Shown here: in pieces, positions 48,500-61,810 of the stretch
Layout of the letters: every line of letters begins with the position of its first letter
How positions within the stretch are numbered: the stretch's first letter is position 1
Source: Pagrus major
Taxonomy: Eukaryota > Chordata > Actinopteri > Spariformes > Sparidae
Direction: 5' to 3'
Length of the DNA: 64,000 bases
Assembly (NCBI RefSeq): GCF_040436345.1
Contig: NC_133235.1
Coordinates: forward strand, 19,306,660-19,370,659
The notes under the pieces: model-generated
The model's database searches: none
What the model saw: only the letters and a program-made list of their open reading frames with translations
Told to the model about the DNA's origin: nothing
Made by a program: the position numbers and the translations under genes

Positions 48500-48596
<97 letters not shown>

Positions 48597-49297
48597 TTTC
48601 AGCTTTGAAGGATGTACAGTATGTACAGTCAGTGTATTTGTATATGAGAGACTGCGAATGTGAACACCAAGCTAGAAAAGCGGTAGTAAGGAAAAGTGAT
48701 GCTGCTTAAAACCTTGAGCACAACTGGTTAAACTGTTCCATTCCTACAGGCAGTGCTCGACAGGGAGAATACGCAGAAATGTTTCATTTGCATGATGATT
48801 CAGAGATGATTTTGTAGATTAAAAAATGGAACTGTCTTTGTAAAGTCTCATTAATTTGGGAAGAGCTGTCACATGTGATTTGACTTTATATTAAGATAAA
48901 TGGGTCACTTTCTTTTGACCGTGAACATTTATGGAAAACTGTGGTTCTTGTGTGCACTGGCTCTGTTTGTTTGTTTTTTTTGTCAATAATTAATATTACA
49001 CTTTCATTAAGTGAGGGTTCGTCTGACATTGGGGGAAAAAACTGTCTAAAACTATTATATAGAGGTAATTAGTCCCCTTTTAAGCTCTTTTTTATTCTGA
49101 AGTGCAACATAAACTTACAGCAGTTGGTCATTTTCTATCACTGTGCTCACTTTACTGTTTAGGACCAAAGGAATATTTCACTCACAAAATGTCGCTCATT
49201 GAAGATCCATATTCAGATTTTATTTGTGTGGCACAAGTTCTCACAAAAGCAGCTCAAAGGGCTTTATATAAAAACAAAACAGCGAAAAAGTGCTTAA
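48233..49297. other. gpt2 3' untranslated region and flank
   Basis: No gene supported. It contains the long GT microsatellite and, at about 49208-49275, a fragment of the ttttatttgtgtggcacaag...gctcaaagggctttat repeat. No convincing canonical poly(A) hexamer was identified close to the stop codon. Confidence 0.5.
48501..48595. repeat. (GT)n microsatellite, about 47 copies
   Basis: Uninterrupted gt repeat beginning about 270 bases after the gpt2 stop codon, so probably inside its 3' untranslated region. Confidence 0.95.
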
Positions 49298-49442
49298 AGG
49301 TGCCATTTGTAAGAGAAGTTGATTTTTGAGTCTCATTCCCAACTCGTCACTTTGGGATTGGGTCGGCTGCCATCCCAAAGTGACAGTTTGTGACTAGCTG
49401 GGGCTAAGATTCAAAAATAAATTTTTCTTACAAATGGCACCT
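49298..49442. repeat. 145-bp TTAA-type MITE
   Basis: Ends AGGTGCCATTTGTAAGAG (left) and TTCTTACAAATGGCACCT (right) are near-perfect inverted repeats. The left flank is TTAA (49294-49297) and the right flank TTTTAA. The interior contains a palindrome, gtcactttgggat...atcccaaagtgac, so the whole unit folds as one hairpin. Confidence 0.8.
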
Positions 49443-50151
49443 TTTTAAAAACAAAGGCATACACACATACCAACATACTGTACAAAAGCATTTCGTGGTG
49501 CTTTACACCAGAGCAAAAGATAAATTATAAGCAATTAAACGCGCCCTTGCTCGATTCATGACACTCAGGGATTTTGCTGCTGCAGCCTTGTTTGGTCTGG
49601 TTTGACCAGTAGTTTAATGTATTTCTTTAGATAACTTTTAATTGATATCTTACATAAGTGAGTCACTTTACTGACTTTACGACTCTTCTGTCATACTGAA
49701 GTGTGTGCACTTCTGCTGCTGTTACACTACATTTCCGCATGTCTCATATTAAATGGAAAAGTTTAAGTGGTTTATTACAAAAGTAAGTAGAAGAAATTAA
49801 CACACTGCGCCCATCCCACTTTTTTTTTTATCTTGATTGAAGCACTCAGGGCTGAACAAGCTGAAAATTAAGCATTGCATGTTATCACTTTAAACACTTG
49901 TATAACATGTTTACACATCAAGTAGATATGGAACAACATTTTTCTTTTATTTCTGATTTGGTCTCCTCCAACTGAGGGAAACATCTGTCTCTTCAGCAGT
50001 TAAAGACTCCAGCATGCTCTTTAGCTGCTCCACTTTGTTCACCAGCTAGTTCGCTGTCTGCTGTTTGGTGCTGCGCATATGGCATATGGTGAGTTTTTTA
50101 GGTTAGGGTTTGGGTTACAAGGATGATGAGAGCAATGACTGAACCTAAACA
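49443..50151. other. Spacer between two MITEs, nothing recognised
   Basis: AT-rich sequence with no supported gene. A short stretch at about 49480-49540 (catttcgtggtgctttacacc) may continue the repeat fragment that the 145-bp element interrupts. Confidence 0.4.
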
Positions 50152-50155
50152 TTAA

Positions 50156-50941
50156 AGTAACATTAGGTAGGAATTGGTGTTGTGTGATTTGGCGCATATC
50201 TGTCCATTGGGAAACTCACCAAGAGTTGAGGCAGAGCAGCCAGAGGACATTGGAAGGGAAAACCAGAAAACATTATCACAATAAAAGCTGCTCAGTGGCG
50301 TTTTAAAGCCAAAAACGCTCGACTTCCCAGGTATTTTCATACCCGGATCTTCAATGTTGTGCGGCCCATAGAGTGTGCTCACTAAAGACTACCGCCGACC
50401 GAGCCAACTAACTTCAGGTTTAGCTCCCAGCTAACTTGAATGGGGATAAAATCATTTAATCGTGCGGCTCTTCTAGACTCTCCAGATTTTATTGGACTGA
50501 GTGGCTCCAGTCACGACAGTGAAACGAGTCATTTCACAGGGGTTGTGACACTCAAAGAAATATATCCACCATTTAACAAAAGCTTCTTTCACAATGTAAG
50601 CTTATGGGAAAAAGTACTTTTGGGCCGCAGTGCATCACATGATGCTTGAAGCAAGTCCCCGGGAAGAGCGCCAGGCTTTGAAGACAATTTTTCGTAGTGG
50701 CTAAACGAGTAATTAAAACGTCAAGTGATGCCCTGGGGCCCAATAGATTTTCCCCCATAAGCTTACATTGTGAAAGAAACTGATTTTTTTTTCGCCTCAC
50801 AACCCAGGAGAAATGACTGGTTTCACTATCATAAAATGAGCAATTTGGTCAGATAATATTTGTTAAGTCTAGAAGAGCAGCACCATTAAATCATTTTATT
50901 CCCAAGTTAGTCGGTTTCCTTAAATTGTACATACTGGACAT
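50156..50941. repeat. 786-bp TTAA-flanked long inverted-repeat element
   Basis: TTAA lies at 50152-50155 and 50942-50945. The inner arms are strong: aaaatcatttaatcgtgcgg, ctcttctagact, acagtgaaacgagtcatttc and ttcacaatgtaagcttatgg (about 50446-50610) recur in reverse complement at about 50742-50905. Terminal bases read inward are AGTAACATTAGGTAGGAAT (left) and AATGTCCAGTATGTACAAT (right). No transposase frame was seen. It is a foldback-type non-autonomous element. Confidence 0.75.
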
Positions 50942-52739
50942 TTAACTTAACTAATGTAAAAAGGAAAATCGTTGAAATTGATTGTCCTATTATCCTGAAA
51001 GGCCACTTGTGACCTCAGTTGCCGCTGCTCAGCAAAAATGACTTACTGGTTGTCACATTGTACTTAAATAAGTAATATTTTAACAAGCAAGATATTGCTG
51101 TTTGTACAAAAAGAATAATCTAGTTCAAGATTATTTGCTAAACCAATTTAAAATATAATGAATTCTCATTGGGAGAGACTGAACTCATAACTTGCAAAGG
51201 AATAAAGACACTTTCAACAAAAGCTTTAAAGAAAGAGTGAGGTTGCTGCTCAAATATTAAACACACATCCGTGACACAGCTGAAACTGTCACTTATTATA
51301 ACAGCTTTGTTCAGCTTGATTTTGGGTTAAAAAGGCTGTACAGGTTCACACCGGAACTGTCATTACTCTCTCTGTTAATCTGTCATCTATTTTATTGCCT
51401 CATATGCAGTTTCCAGGCAAGCTGTTATGATGGATGGTGCTGCAGGTTTGTGTCAGCTGCAGAGATTGAAAGACTATGTATGAAGTGTGTTAAAGTGAAG
51501 CATGTAGTTTGAAGGTGTTTTCCGCTCTCCTCCTCTCGACTCCACAGTGGCTGTCAGCTTTAATTATCTTCGACAATGAGCCTCCTGAATCCTAATTATG
51601 CGGAGCCTTGTCTTTCCTGGAGCTCCTCACCATTCACTCCACCAGCATGACGTGCTCACACGTTCCAGTCCTCTTCACCCTAAATTAATTGGGTTTTTTC
51701 TCTCATCTCCTGACATCTTTTGGGAGTCAAAGGTTATCATTAGTTCGGGTGAGGATGTAGGGTGACAGAGAGACAGTCGTGCATCAGACAGCGGGGATGT
51801 CATGTGGCTGTCCTGGTTGTGACAGTGACCGGTCTTTATTCACAGCGTACAGTCTCATATGAGGAGATTCATCTGACCGGCTGGAACAGCTTATTGAGAC
51901 TCACTAATGTTTGGGAATCTACTATTTTATTGTGTTCATTATTCTGTGTGCGTGGACAGTGATGACCATAAGAATCCTCTAGTTGGTCCAGGTTTTTTAA
52001 ATTTGGCTGGCATTTAGCTCGGGAATGAAAGGTGATTCCACAGAAAATGTCACAAAGGAATCGCACCAAAGGTATTCGATATTTTATCTCTTCATTAATG
52101 CCGTTCACTTAAACTGTTCAAAAGGAGCGTATCATTAAAAATTGATAACTAAATGCAATTTAACATGGAGGTTTTCAGCACATTTTCCCCTCCTGTACCT
52201 ATCATGCAGTGATTAGACAATATAAACAGATATTTGATAAACCTATAGAGAGCAGTAAGTGTGTGTAACAGTTGATTTATAGAAATACTAAGCTAACCAG
52301 TCCAACTTCCCCAATTGTGCCTTAGAGATGTCCTTCTGGTTTAGTCCATTTCGGGTGAGCTCAACAAGCTGTAAAAAAAATCTTGAAATGTGATTATCTT
52401 ATACAGCTGATATGGCAAATATGTTAGCAAACAGTTACCTATTTATTCATGCAGCAGAAAGAAGCCACATTACTATTAAATGGAAGCTCTGTTTTTATAA
52501 AAAATCATGCTGGAGCCTGCAAAAACGTCCATAAAGGTCTAAAAAGAAAGCCGCTTTTTTAACGACCCATATTTAAGTTTGTTGTTAGGTGGCAACCTCT
52601 AGTGGCTGCATCTATTATTACAGCTGCAAAGGAGGAAGTGAGGAGAGGTAGTACAAATAAACTCTCCTCTGCAGAATCATGAAGAGGTACAGTTTGACTT
52701 TTTTCTTACCTTTCGTCATATCTGTCTGGTAAATATAGG

Positions 52740-52860
52740 GCTATACTGCCAAAAGCCGGTTATCCTAGCCTAATTTAGCATAAAGACTGTAAACAGCAGG
52801 AAACAACAAGCCTGGCTCTGTCCAAAGTTAACAAAATGATCCTACCTGCACCCAACCCCA
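52740..52860. repeat. Interspersed repeat fragment (TTAGCATAAAGACTG family)
   Basis: The phrase ctaatttagcataaagactg, then aaacaacaagcctggctctg and ccaaagttaacaaaatgatc, is a well-known percomorph repeat. Diverged relative of the copy at 6018-6130. Confidence 0.6.
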
Positions 52861-53666
52861 CCCTACCACTTAGCCCCACTGCAACAAAACAAAGTAAAAC
52901 GTGTTAATCAGAAAGCTTTAGACTTGCTGGTAGACAGAAGTTCATCATTCATTGGGGTTTTTATATGATATCTGCTACCTTTGTCCTTCTGAACGGTAGG
53001 TGAAGGTTACCATTACTTCAATTTGTTTTTTTAACCTCTACAACATGCTAAGAGGTCACTCACTCCTTCACATGACACACTCGGGTCAGTAAATGGAGAA
53101 AACACAGAGAGGGAGGGAGTGATGATACAGAGATTGGGTGATAAATCTTGTTCTGATCAGGTTTCTCTGGTGCCCTCACACCTCAGTCTCTTTCTTGAGG
53201 TAATTAATCAAGCCCAGACTGGAGGCATTGATCGGCCTCTTGCGGCCCTCGGTATGTTTACACTCCTCGATTGTATTTGCCACTAAGCCTCTCGCTGCCG
53301 CTCAATCTCATCGGCAGAAAATGTGACACTCCACCCTCTGATGCCACGGTGCATCGATTGACATCTCGATGAAAATCAATCTACTTAATTTTTTTTTTTT
53401 TTTTTTTTGCACGGGGGATTTGGCTTCGTTATAATCCTTTGTTGTAATCCTGTATTCCAGGTTGCAATACGTAAAGTTTTATCGGGGGCAATCAAAAGAG
53501 TCCTGGAATGAAGGAGTGAACATTTCCTCAGAGACAATTACACACACACACACACATACAGAGCCATGACAGCAACAATTCAGTCACTTTTTATAACTTG
53601 CAGTATAACCAGTGACACTGACCCTTTAAATACATTATGGTTTATCAAGATTGCTTCCTCAACCAG

Positions 53667-54079
53667 CACTAAAAGAAGTATTTAGATCCTTCTCGTAAAT
53701 GAAAAGTAGTGGCCCGACGATGTAAAATTTACTCTCCTGCGTCCAAAAGACGTACACAAGTATTATAAGAAGGATATCAAGTTTTAAAGGCAAAAGATAC
53801 AAGGTAAAAGCTTTGGTGTGTTATATTAATATTATTTACAGCATTTTGTATATACTGTTCCATATTTTATGACAGTCATATTTTTTTAATGTAACATCTT
53901 AAACTGTAACTCGTAACTGAAGCTGTTAAACAAACGCAGTGACTAAAAAGTGCAGTTTTTTGCTCTGAAACATTGTGGAGTATTCGCACATATAAAAGTA
54001 GCATATTGGTACAAATGCTTAACTAAAGTAGAAGTACTTCAAAAATGCAAAGCAAATGCACTCCGTTACAGCCCACCAT
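53667..54079. repeat. Interspersed repeat with aagtagaagtacttc ends
   Basis: It opens aaaagaagtatttagatcct, contains cacaagtattataagaa and a ctgttaaacaaacgcagtg segment, and closes with taaagtagaagtacttcaaa and actccgttacagcccaccat. It is a diverged, longer member of the family nested in gng5 intron 1 at about 28735-28875. Confidence 0.6.
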
Positions 54080-54444
54080 CATAAACCAAAAGAGATCCAA
54101 TGTATTCATCTAATGTATTAATTAATATTGCATGTTGAAGTTTACATCAGGGAACACATATAAACTATTAACTAGTTCCTTAGGAGCATGCATATTGTTA
54201 CATTTTTTTCATAATTTCACATCAGAATCAGCAGCGACCAGTTTCAACTGCAGCCGCTGATGGAAAGCAAAACACTTTGACTAGTTAATGAACAGTATTA
54301 AGTAATGTTTCGAATAAAACATTCCCCAAGTGTATTTGGATTTGATTGACCTATTTATTGGTTTATTAAGCTGTACAATCATTTCCTGTGCAGCTCCTTT
54401 CATTGCATCACAGTGATCTCCTTCTCATAGTTTGCGGTGACTTT

Positions 54445-57400
54445 CTATATTGTCCCTGAGCCGCTCACAGGATGCAACTCATGATTCAACATCTTATTCA
54501 CAGACTGCATGTGAGCGATGACGTGTTTGGCTTTGAGCTCCTGCTGGAGGACGAGAGGACGCTACAGAGAGGAAAACATGATATTTAAAGTAGAACCAGT
54601 AACATGATGTGGTTTTACATGCTGATATGTGAAGAACAGCAATCAGCACCATTGTTCATTTCTATTTATTTTATTTTAGTTGGTCATAGAACAAGTGTAC
54701 ATAACACGGTCACTCACAGGAGGCATGAGAAGGGCTGGTGACTTTACTGGAAAACAACAGTTTCACCTTTGTTATCAGCTCTGTTCTAAAAAATAAATAA
54801 TATTTTAAAATAAGGAGGAAATGAAACAAGGTGATTTGCACTGAAAACAATTTAAATACCCTGACTGCAGGCAAAAATTACATTTTGCAGTGTGAGCGAT
54901 AAGAGCAGGTCAGAGGCTTTGTGTTGATGCGTCAAAACTAGATATCGTCTGTATTCTTTTGTAGTTTTCTTAATGTTTTTTTTTCTTCGTTTGTTTGTTC
55001 ATCTTTTTTTGTTTTTCTGTTTTTTTAAGTTATTTCTTCCTTTTTCCTTCTTTTCAGTTTTGTTTGTGTTTTGGCTTATCTTCAGTTTTCTAAGCCAGAC
55101 ATAAGTTTGTATTTTGTATTTTTTTATTTGTAGCAATGTTTTTAATGCTGCCTTCTCCAGGTCTCTCTCTTGAAAAACAAGATTTTTACCTGCTTACATG
55201 ACGGACAAATGAAAGGAAAACATGAAAACAACAATTACTGCCTTGTGGTTTTAATTCCTCCCTGCACCAGTCAGGATACTAATCCTGAGATATGGTGTTG
55301 GATAATGGCCGGAACATTTTTTGCAGAAAACTATAATATAAATTGTCATTTTGGCATAATTATCATATGAATTGTTGAGTAACGGCCAAAAACGTGTTCT
55401 GTGAGGTCACAGTGACCTTTGACCTCTAAAATCTGATCAGTCCAAGTGGACATTTGTGCCAAATTTGAAGAAATTCTCATAAAGCATTCTTGTGATATCA
55501 TGTTCAAAAGAATGAATGAAATTACTGTTATAATTCCTGAAATGCAATTTTGTAATTCTCATCCAGGAGCTCTTTGATTTTTTTGTCTTTACAAATCACC
55601 TGAAGTTTATCTGTGTTGTATTTGAGTCTTTACCCGTCTTCTGTCTCCCTTGTGTGGAAAGCATGAACTAAAAATGCACACTGAGTTCACCCTCAGCGCT
55701 TTTACTCCTTACTGAATCAGGATTAAGTGAAGTGTTCCATCAGTTCATACAGGGAAGGAGTACAGTGAGATCACCCTCTCCCACACGGTGAGAAGAATGA
55801 AAAGAACAGCACCACCCTGACACAAAGACATGCACACCAATCAAAGTAAATGCTTTAAAGTCATTGTTTGCCTGTCAGCTGGAAGCAAATAATGAAATCA
55901 AACTAAACAATCTCCAATCACACCTTGATTTTCACTTGAATGAAAAGCCCTGTTCTCCAGCATGAAACTACAGTCACACCCTGGTATGATTGTGATTGCT
56001 TCTCCATCTTAAATACAGTACAGGGACCAGCTTTGAGTGGGTGGTGTGGTAACGCATTCTGTTATCTCCCTCCCACCCCCCCGTCGAGCTGAACTGTTGA
56101 GCCCAGCCTTTTCTGAGGAAAAAGAAAAATAAACACTCAGATTTTTTTGAAAGAGCGGAAGGTGTGAAACGCGCTGAGGGACATGCATCTTATTGCTGCC
56201 TGGCACACATGGTGTTTCATCAGTTGATAAACACTTGGGTGTCAATGGTCACATAATATTTCTGTTTGTATTCCTGGCTGGTAATGAGACGTCCATTCAC
56301 TTTCCTTCCCATTCACCACATTTTGACAAACCTGTCTCAGCTTTGATTGTCATAACCGCAATTGAACCCTGCTTAGCCACCCAGGTCAGGCTACATAAAC
56401 GGCATCCATATTTCATGCAGCATCGCAGTCATCTGACAAAGGGATTTTTTTCATTTTGTGAATTGAAATCATGCCTCATATTTCATTAGACACTCAGAAA
56501 GCCTTCGCTCTGTGGTCAGATGGGCCGTATGTTTTATTCATGTCCTCTGAACATCTGCTTGTCCGGATGTCAAAAATCATCAGGCTCCCACAGGACTCCT
56601 GCCCGACTGGTTGTAAATGAACTCCGATGTCGAGACTCAAAACAACCTGTCAGGGCTCTCCACCACCAGGGGAATGCTTCAGTACATCAGCGGAGGTGAG
56701 CTGAGTAGCCAAGATGGAAAAAGAGTGATGAAAGTCAACTTTGGACACACGTTTTGTGTCTGATTCAGTCGGTGTGATGGCTGTGAAAAGCTTTCTAATA
56801 CAAGTTGCGTCCTCTTCCCACAGCTTTTGGTGGATTTTGACACTGCTGTTCGCTCTGGCTCCTGGTCTTCAAGTCTCCCTGAGTCACCAGAGGCTCGTGC
56901 CAACCGGGAGGGAAAGAGCCTGACCACTAACAAGTGCTCACTGACTCATAGCCGCCACAGTATGTCCCACTGTGTTTCTGGGAGTGTGTGTGTGAGGGAG
57001 GGATGTGTGTCTTTATGTACTATTCAATTATATACTATTCTATTTCTCACTTTGCACCCTTCCCACAGAAAATGTGTGGTCGTTTAGAAATGATCAAGCA
57101 TCTTAGCTCACATGCAGTGCCCTCCCAACTCAGCTGTAACAACCATGCATGAATTAAATAAATAATAATTTTAGGAATTTTACTCTGAAATTTCATCATT
57201 GCAAGACTAGTCACTATTTATTTGCTCTGGATGACTCATGCAATTACCCTCTATTATTCTGAAATTTTAATTACAGCAACATATAACAGCTAAATGCTCT
57301 CATGCTCGCCAACATCCATGATGCTAAATGCTCACAATGGCGATGCTAGTATCCTGATGTTTAGCAGGTTTATTGTTTGCCAAGTTCACATCCTAATTTG

Positions 57401-58905
57401 GCATGTTAGCATCTTAACAAATTGCTGATTAGCACTAAACAGAAAGTATAGCTGAGGCTTATGGCAATGCTAACATGTTGATGTTGAGCAGGTACAATAT
57501 CTACAATGTAGGCTACACCATCTTAGTTTTGCGTGTTAGCTTGTTAACAGTTTGCTGATTAGCACTAAACAGAAAGTACAGCTTGGCAATGATAACATGC
57601 TAATATTTAGCAGGTATAGCCTAATATTGATCTGCCTGTCAGCATTTACTAATTTGCACTTTACAGAAGGTACAGCTGAGGCTAATGGCAATGCTAACAT
57701 GCTGATGTTTCAGAGGTATAATGTTTACCATGTTCACCATCTTAGTTCAGCATGCACGCATGTTAACATTTTGCTAATTAGCACTAAATAGAAAATAATG
57801 CTTGGCAATGCTGACATGCAGCTGTTTAGCAGGTATAAAGTCTGCCATGTACGTCATCTTAGTTTACTGTGTTAGCATGTTAACATTTTGCTAATTTGCA
57901 CTAAACAGAAAGTACAGCTGAGGCTGGACATGGCGAATGTGTTAGCAGACATTTGCTTATTTACACATCCAGAAGACATCTGAATTCATTTGAAGTCATC
58001 TCTCCACCGGCTGAATTCAAGTCCTATTTTCTTTTCCATCACTGCCAAAGAGGCTATATTTTTCGTTTGGGTTTGTTTGTTTCTCAGCAGGTTACAGAGA
58101 AAAACTACTTCTCTGATTCTTCTTAAAACTTGGATCTGAATCATGAGGCAGACAGACAAAAAATGTTACACTTTCACAAAATTGTGAGACACTTGGCAGA
58201 CTAAATGCCATACATCTTCAAATCCAGTGGACACAAGTTCAATTGTGACAAAAACATAGACAATTGTAGAAATACGATGACTCAATATCACAATCCACAT
58301 TCACTGCGGAGTTATTCATAATTGTTGTTAGCTTTATCATAAACAACTCTCACATTACATTATTAATATAATGCCATTGATTAAAACATCTCTTTTAATA
58401 GTTTCTGGACGTCAATATTGGCGGCAAATTGATCCAAATCCATTTACGTCAATACTTGTACCCAGATTTCTGTTATGACAATAACATCATTGTTAGCTTG
58501 GAGGACTGCCTGTCCTTCCTCTTTTACACAGGGCTTTAACAAGGCCATGATGTGTCCTCAAACCGACAAACTATTTTACATCGCTTATGATGTAAAAATG
58601 TAAAATGTCTCTTCATTGATAATTTGGAAGAAGCTCTTCCAACCAGCAACTTGATTGCAAATGTTCTCTCTGAGCAAACATTTTCACCTCTTTCTGCTTT
58701 AAATGCCCATAACATATATTGTATAATGTGTGTGTGAATAGATATATATATACACACATATATACATGTATATATATAGCTGAAAATATTTTGTTGTAAC
58801 GTGAAATGTTTTTGTTATAACCTGACAATACAATGTGAGAAGATTTTGTACATTTTTATAAATTTATAACATGAAATGTTTCATGTAATAATGTGACAAT
58901 ATAAC

Positions 58906-58987
<82 letters not shown>

Positions 58988-59891
58988 GTATATATATATA
59001 CATAAATACATATATATTAAGATATATTGTGTTATAATATGAAATGTTTGTTATGTTACGTGACAATATAATGTGAACCTATTTTAAGTACTTTATGTTA
59101 TAACAAGATAAATAACATATTAGTCATAACAAGAAAAGTTTCTTTGAGTAATAACAAGAAACTTTTCTTGTTATAACACAAAGTTTGTATTTTGTTGTAG
59201 CCTGGAAGCATCTTGTTATAAAAAATAATCTTGTCATGTTACAACTTACCAATCCAATTGTCTTTTTCCAGCGTGGCAGCGATAAGCTTCCGTACTGACA
59301 GAATAATATCCTCAATATTTGTAAAGTAATACAGCTCATTATTTGTTCATTTTTATCATATTTACAGCCCATTTAACTTAATCTTTTTTAAGTGCAAATG
59401 GTTCTGCTTGGCACTTTTTGAGCTCCAGAAACACTTTTGCATTTGTGACTTCCATAGAATCTCATTGGGGCTGCAATCAAAAGCCTCCCACCTCCCATAC
59501 AAACAAGGCTATCTGTGTTTTTCCTCCCTCTTCATCTGTCTCTCCACCTGGCAGTGAGGTGCCATCGATAGCCTCTGCATTCATGAGCAAGATCATCATC
59601 TGCCCTCCTCACCAAGAATTAGCCCTTCATCACTCAAACCTTAGAAAAGTTTTCTATTCTGGACAGAACATTTTGTTTTTGAATCTTGAAAATCGATAGG
59701 GACTGTTTGGATCATTTTATATTCAATAAAAAAAAAAAACTCATCACTTGTTTAGGCAAATATCACATCATTACAACCAGCTACTTTGATTTTAACTAAT
59801 AGCAGCTGATGGTGAACTCACATTGGTTATCAATTGAGTGATCTCCCTTTATTCTATTTGTCGTTTCATCAGTATATTTATGTGAAGACAT
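54445..59891 (-). CDS. Unrecognised small four-exon gene, 86-residue protein
   Basis: Minus-strand exons: 59891-59822 (70 nt), 59294-59250 (45 nt), 54746-54718 (29 nt) and 54561-54445 (117 nt). Total 261 nt gives 86 residues plus a TAG stop. Every junction has a consensus site: donors GTGAGT, GTAAGT and GTGAGT; acceptors TTATTCTGTCAG, TGTTTTCCAG and TCCTCTCTGTAG. Phases fit throughout, and the frame is open across all four exons. The ATG has A at -3 and an in-frame TGA two codons upstream. The protein starts [20 protein letters not shown]. The middle reads [20 protein letters not shown] then [20 protein letters not shown], and the end is [20 protein letters not shown] then TI. It has no signal peptide or membrane segment; residues about 55-80 could form an amphipathic helix. 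I do not recognise the family. Further 5' exons cannot be excluded. Intron 2 is 4.5 kb and holds satellite-like repeats. Confidence 0.6.
55378..55520. repeat. Interspersed repeat with gaggtcacagtgaccttt core
   Basis: The phrases gttctgtgaggtcacagtga, ctttgacctctaaaatctgat, tttgtgccaaatttgaagaa and cttgtgatatcatgttcaa match a repeat common in percomorph genomes. Lies in intron 2 of the small minus-strand gene. Confidence 0.6.
57295..57950. repeat. Minisatellite-like array, about 5 units of 95-130 bp
   Basis: Units contain agcactaaacagaaagtaca, gctgaggct, ggcaatgctaacatg, gtttagcaggtat and a ttagcatgttaacattttgct-type segment. The agcacta/tgcacta anchor recurs near 57431, 57561, 57656, 57780 and 57897. 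A familiar teleost tandem unit. Confidence 0.85.
58910..59001. repeat. (TA)n microsatellite
   Basis: About 45 TA dinucleotides with one interruption (tacgta) near 58986. It is flanked on both sides by ttataac-rich diverged repeats carrying aacatgaaatgttt-like words (58794, 58866, 59037). Confidence 0.95.
59120..59180. repeat. Perfect 18-bp-arm hairpin in a ttataacaag repeat
   Basis: taacaagaaaagtttctt is followed after about 11 bases by aagaaacttttcttgtta, a perfect inverted repeat. It belongs to a cttgttataacaaga-type simple repeat region (about 59098-59230). Confidence 0.7.

Positions 59892-61810
<1,919 letters not shown>

Larger units (their letters stand above)
50946..54444. other. Intergenic region with repeat islands and some non-repetitive stretches
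   Basis: No coding exon supported. Repeat copies lie at about 52740-52860 and 53667-54079, and a T17-type run is near 53390. The stretches 51535-51740 and 53150-53370 look non-repetitive, are moderately GC-balanced and carry several TAATTA-type homeodomain words (tttaattatc, cctaattatg, gtaattaatc). They could be regulatory, but this is only an impression. Confidence 0.35.

Noticed and set aside
59578-59690. Candidate extra exon of the small minus-strand gene, with a CTTG|GTGAGG donor and a CTGTCCAG acceptor.
   Set aside because: In the phase required to join the 45-nt exon it contains a stop codon, so it cannot be coding in that gene.
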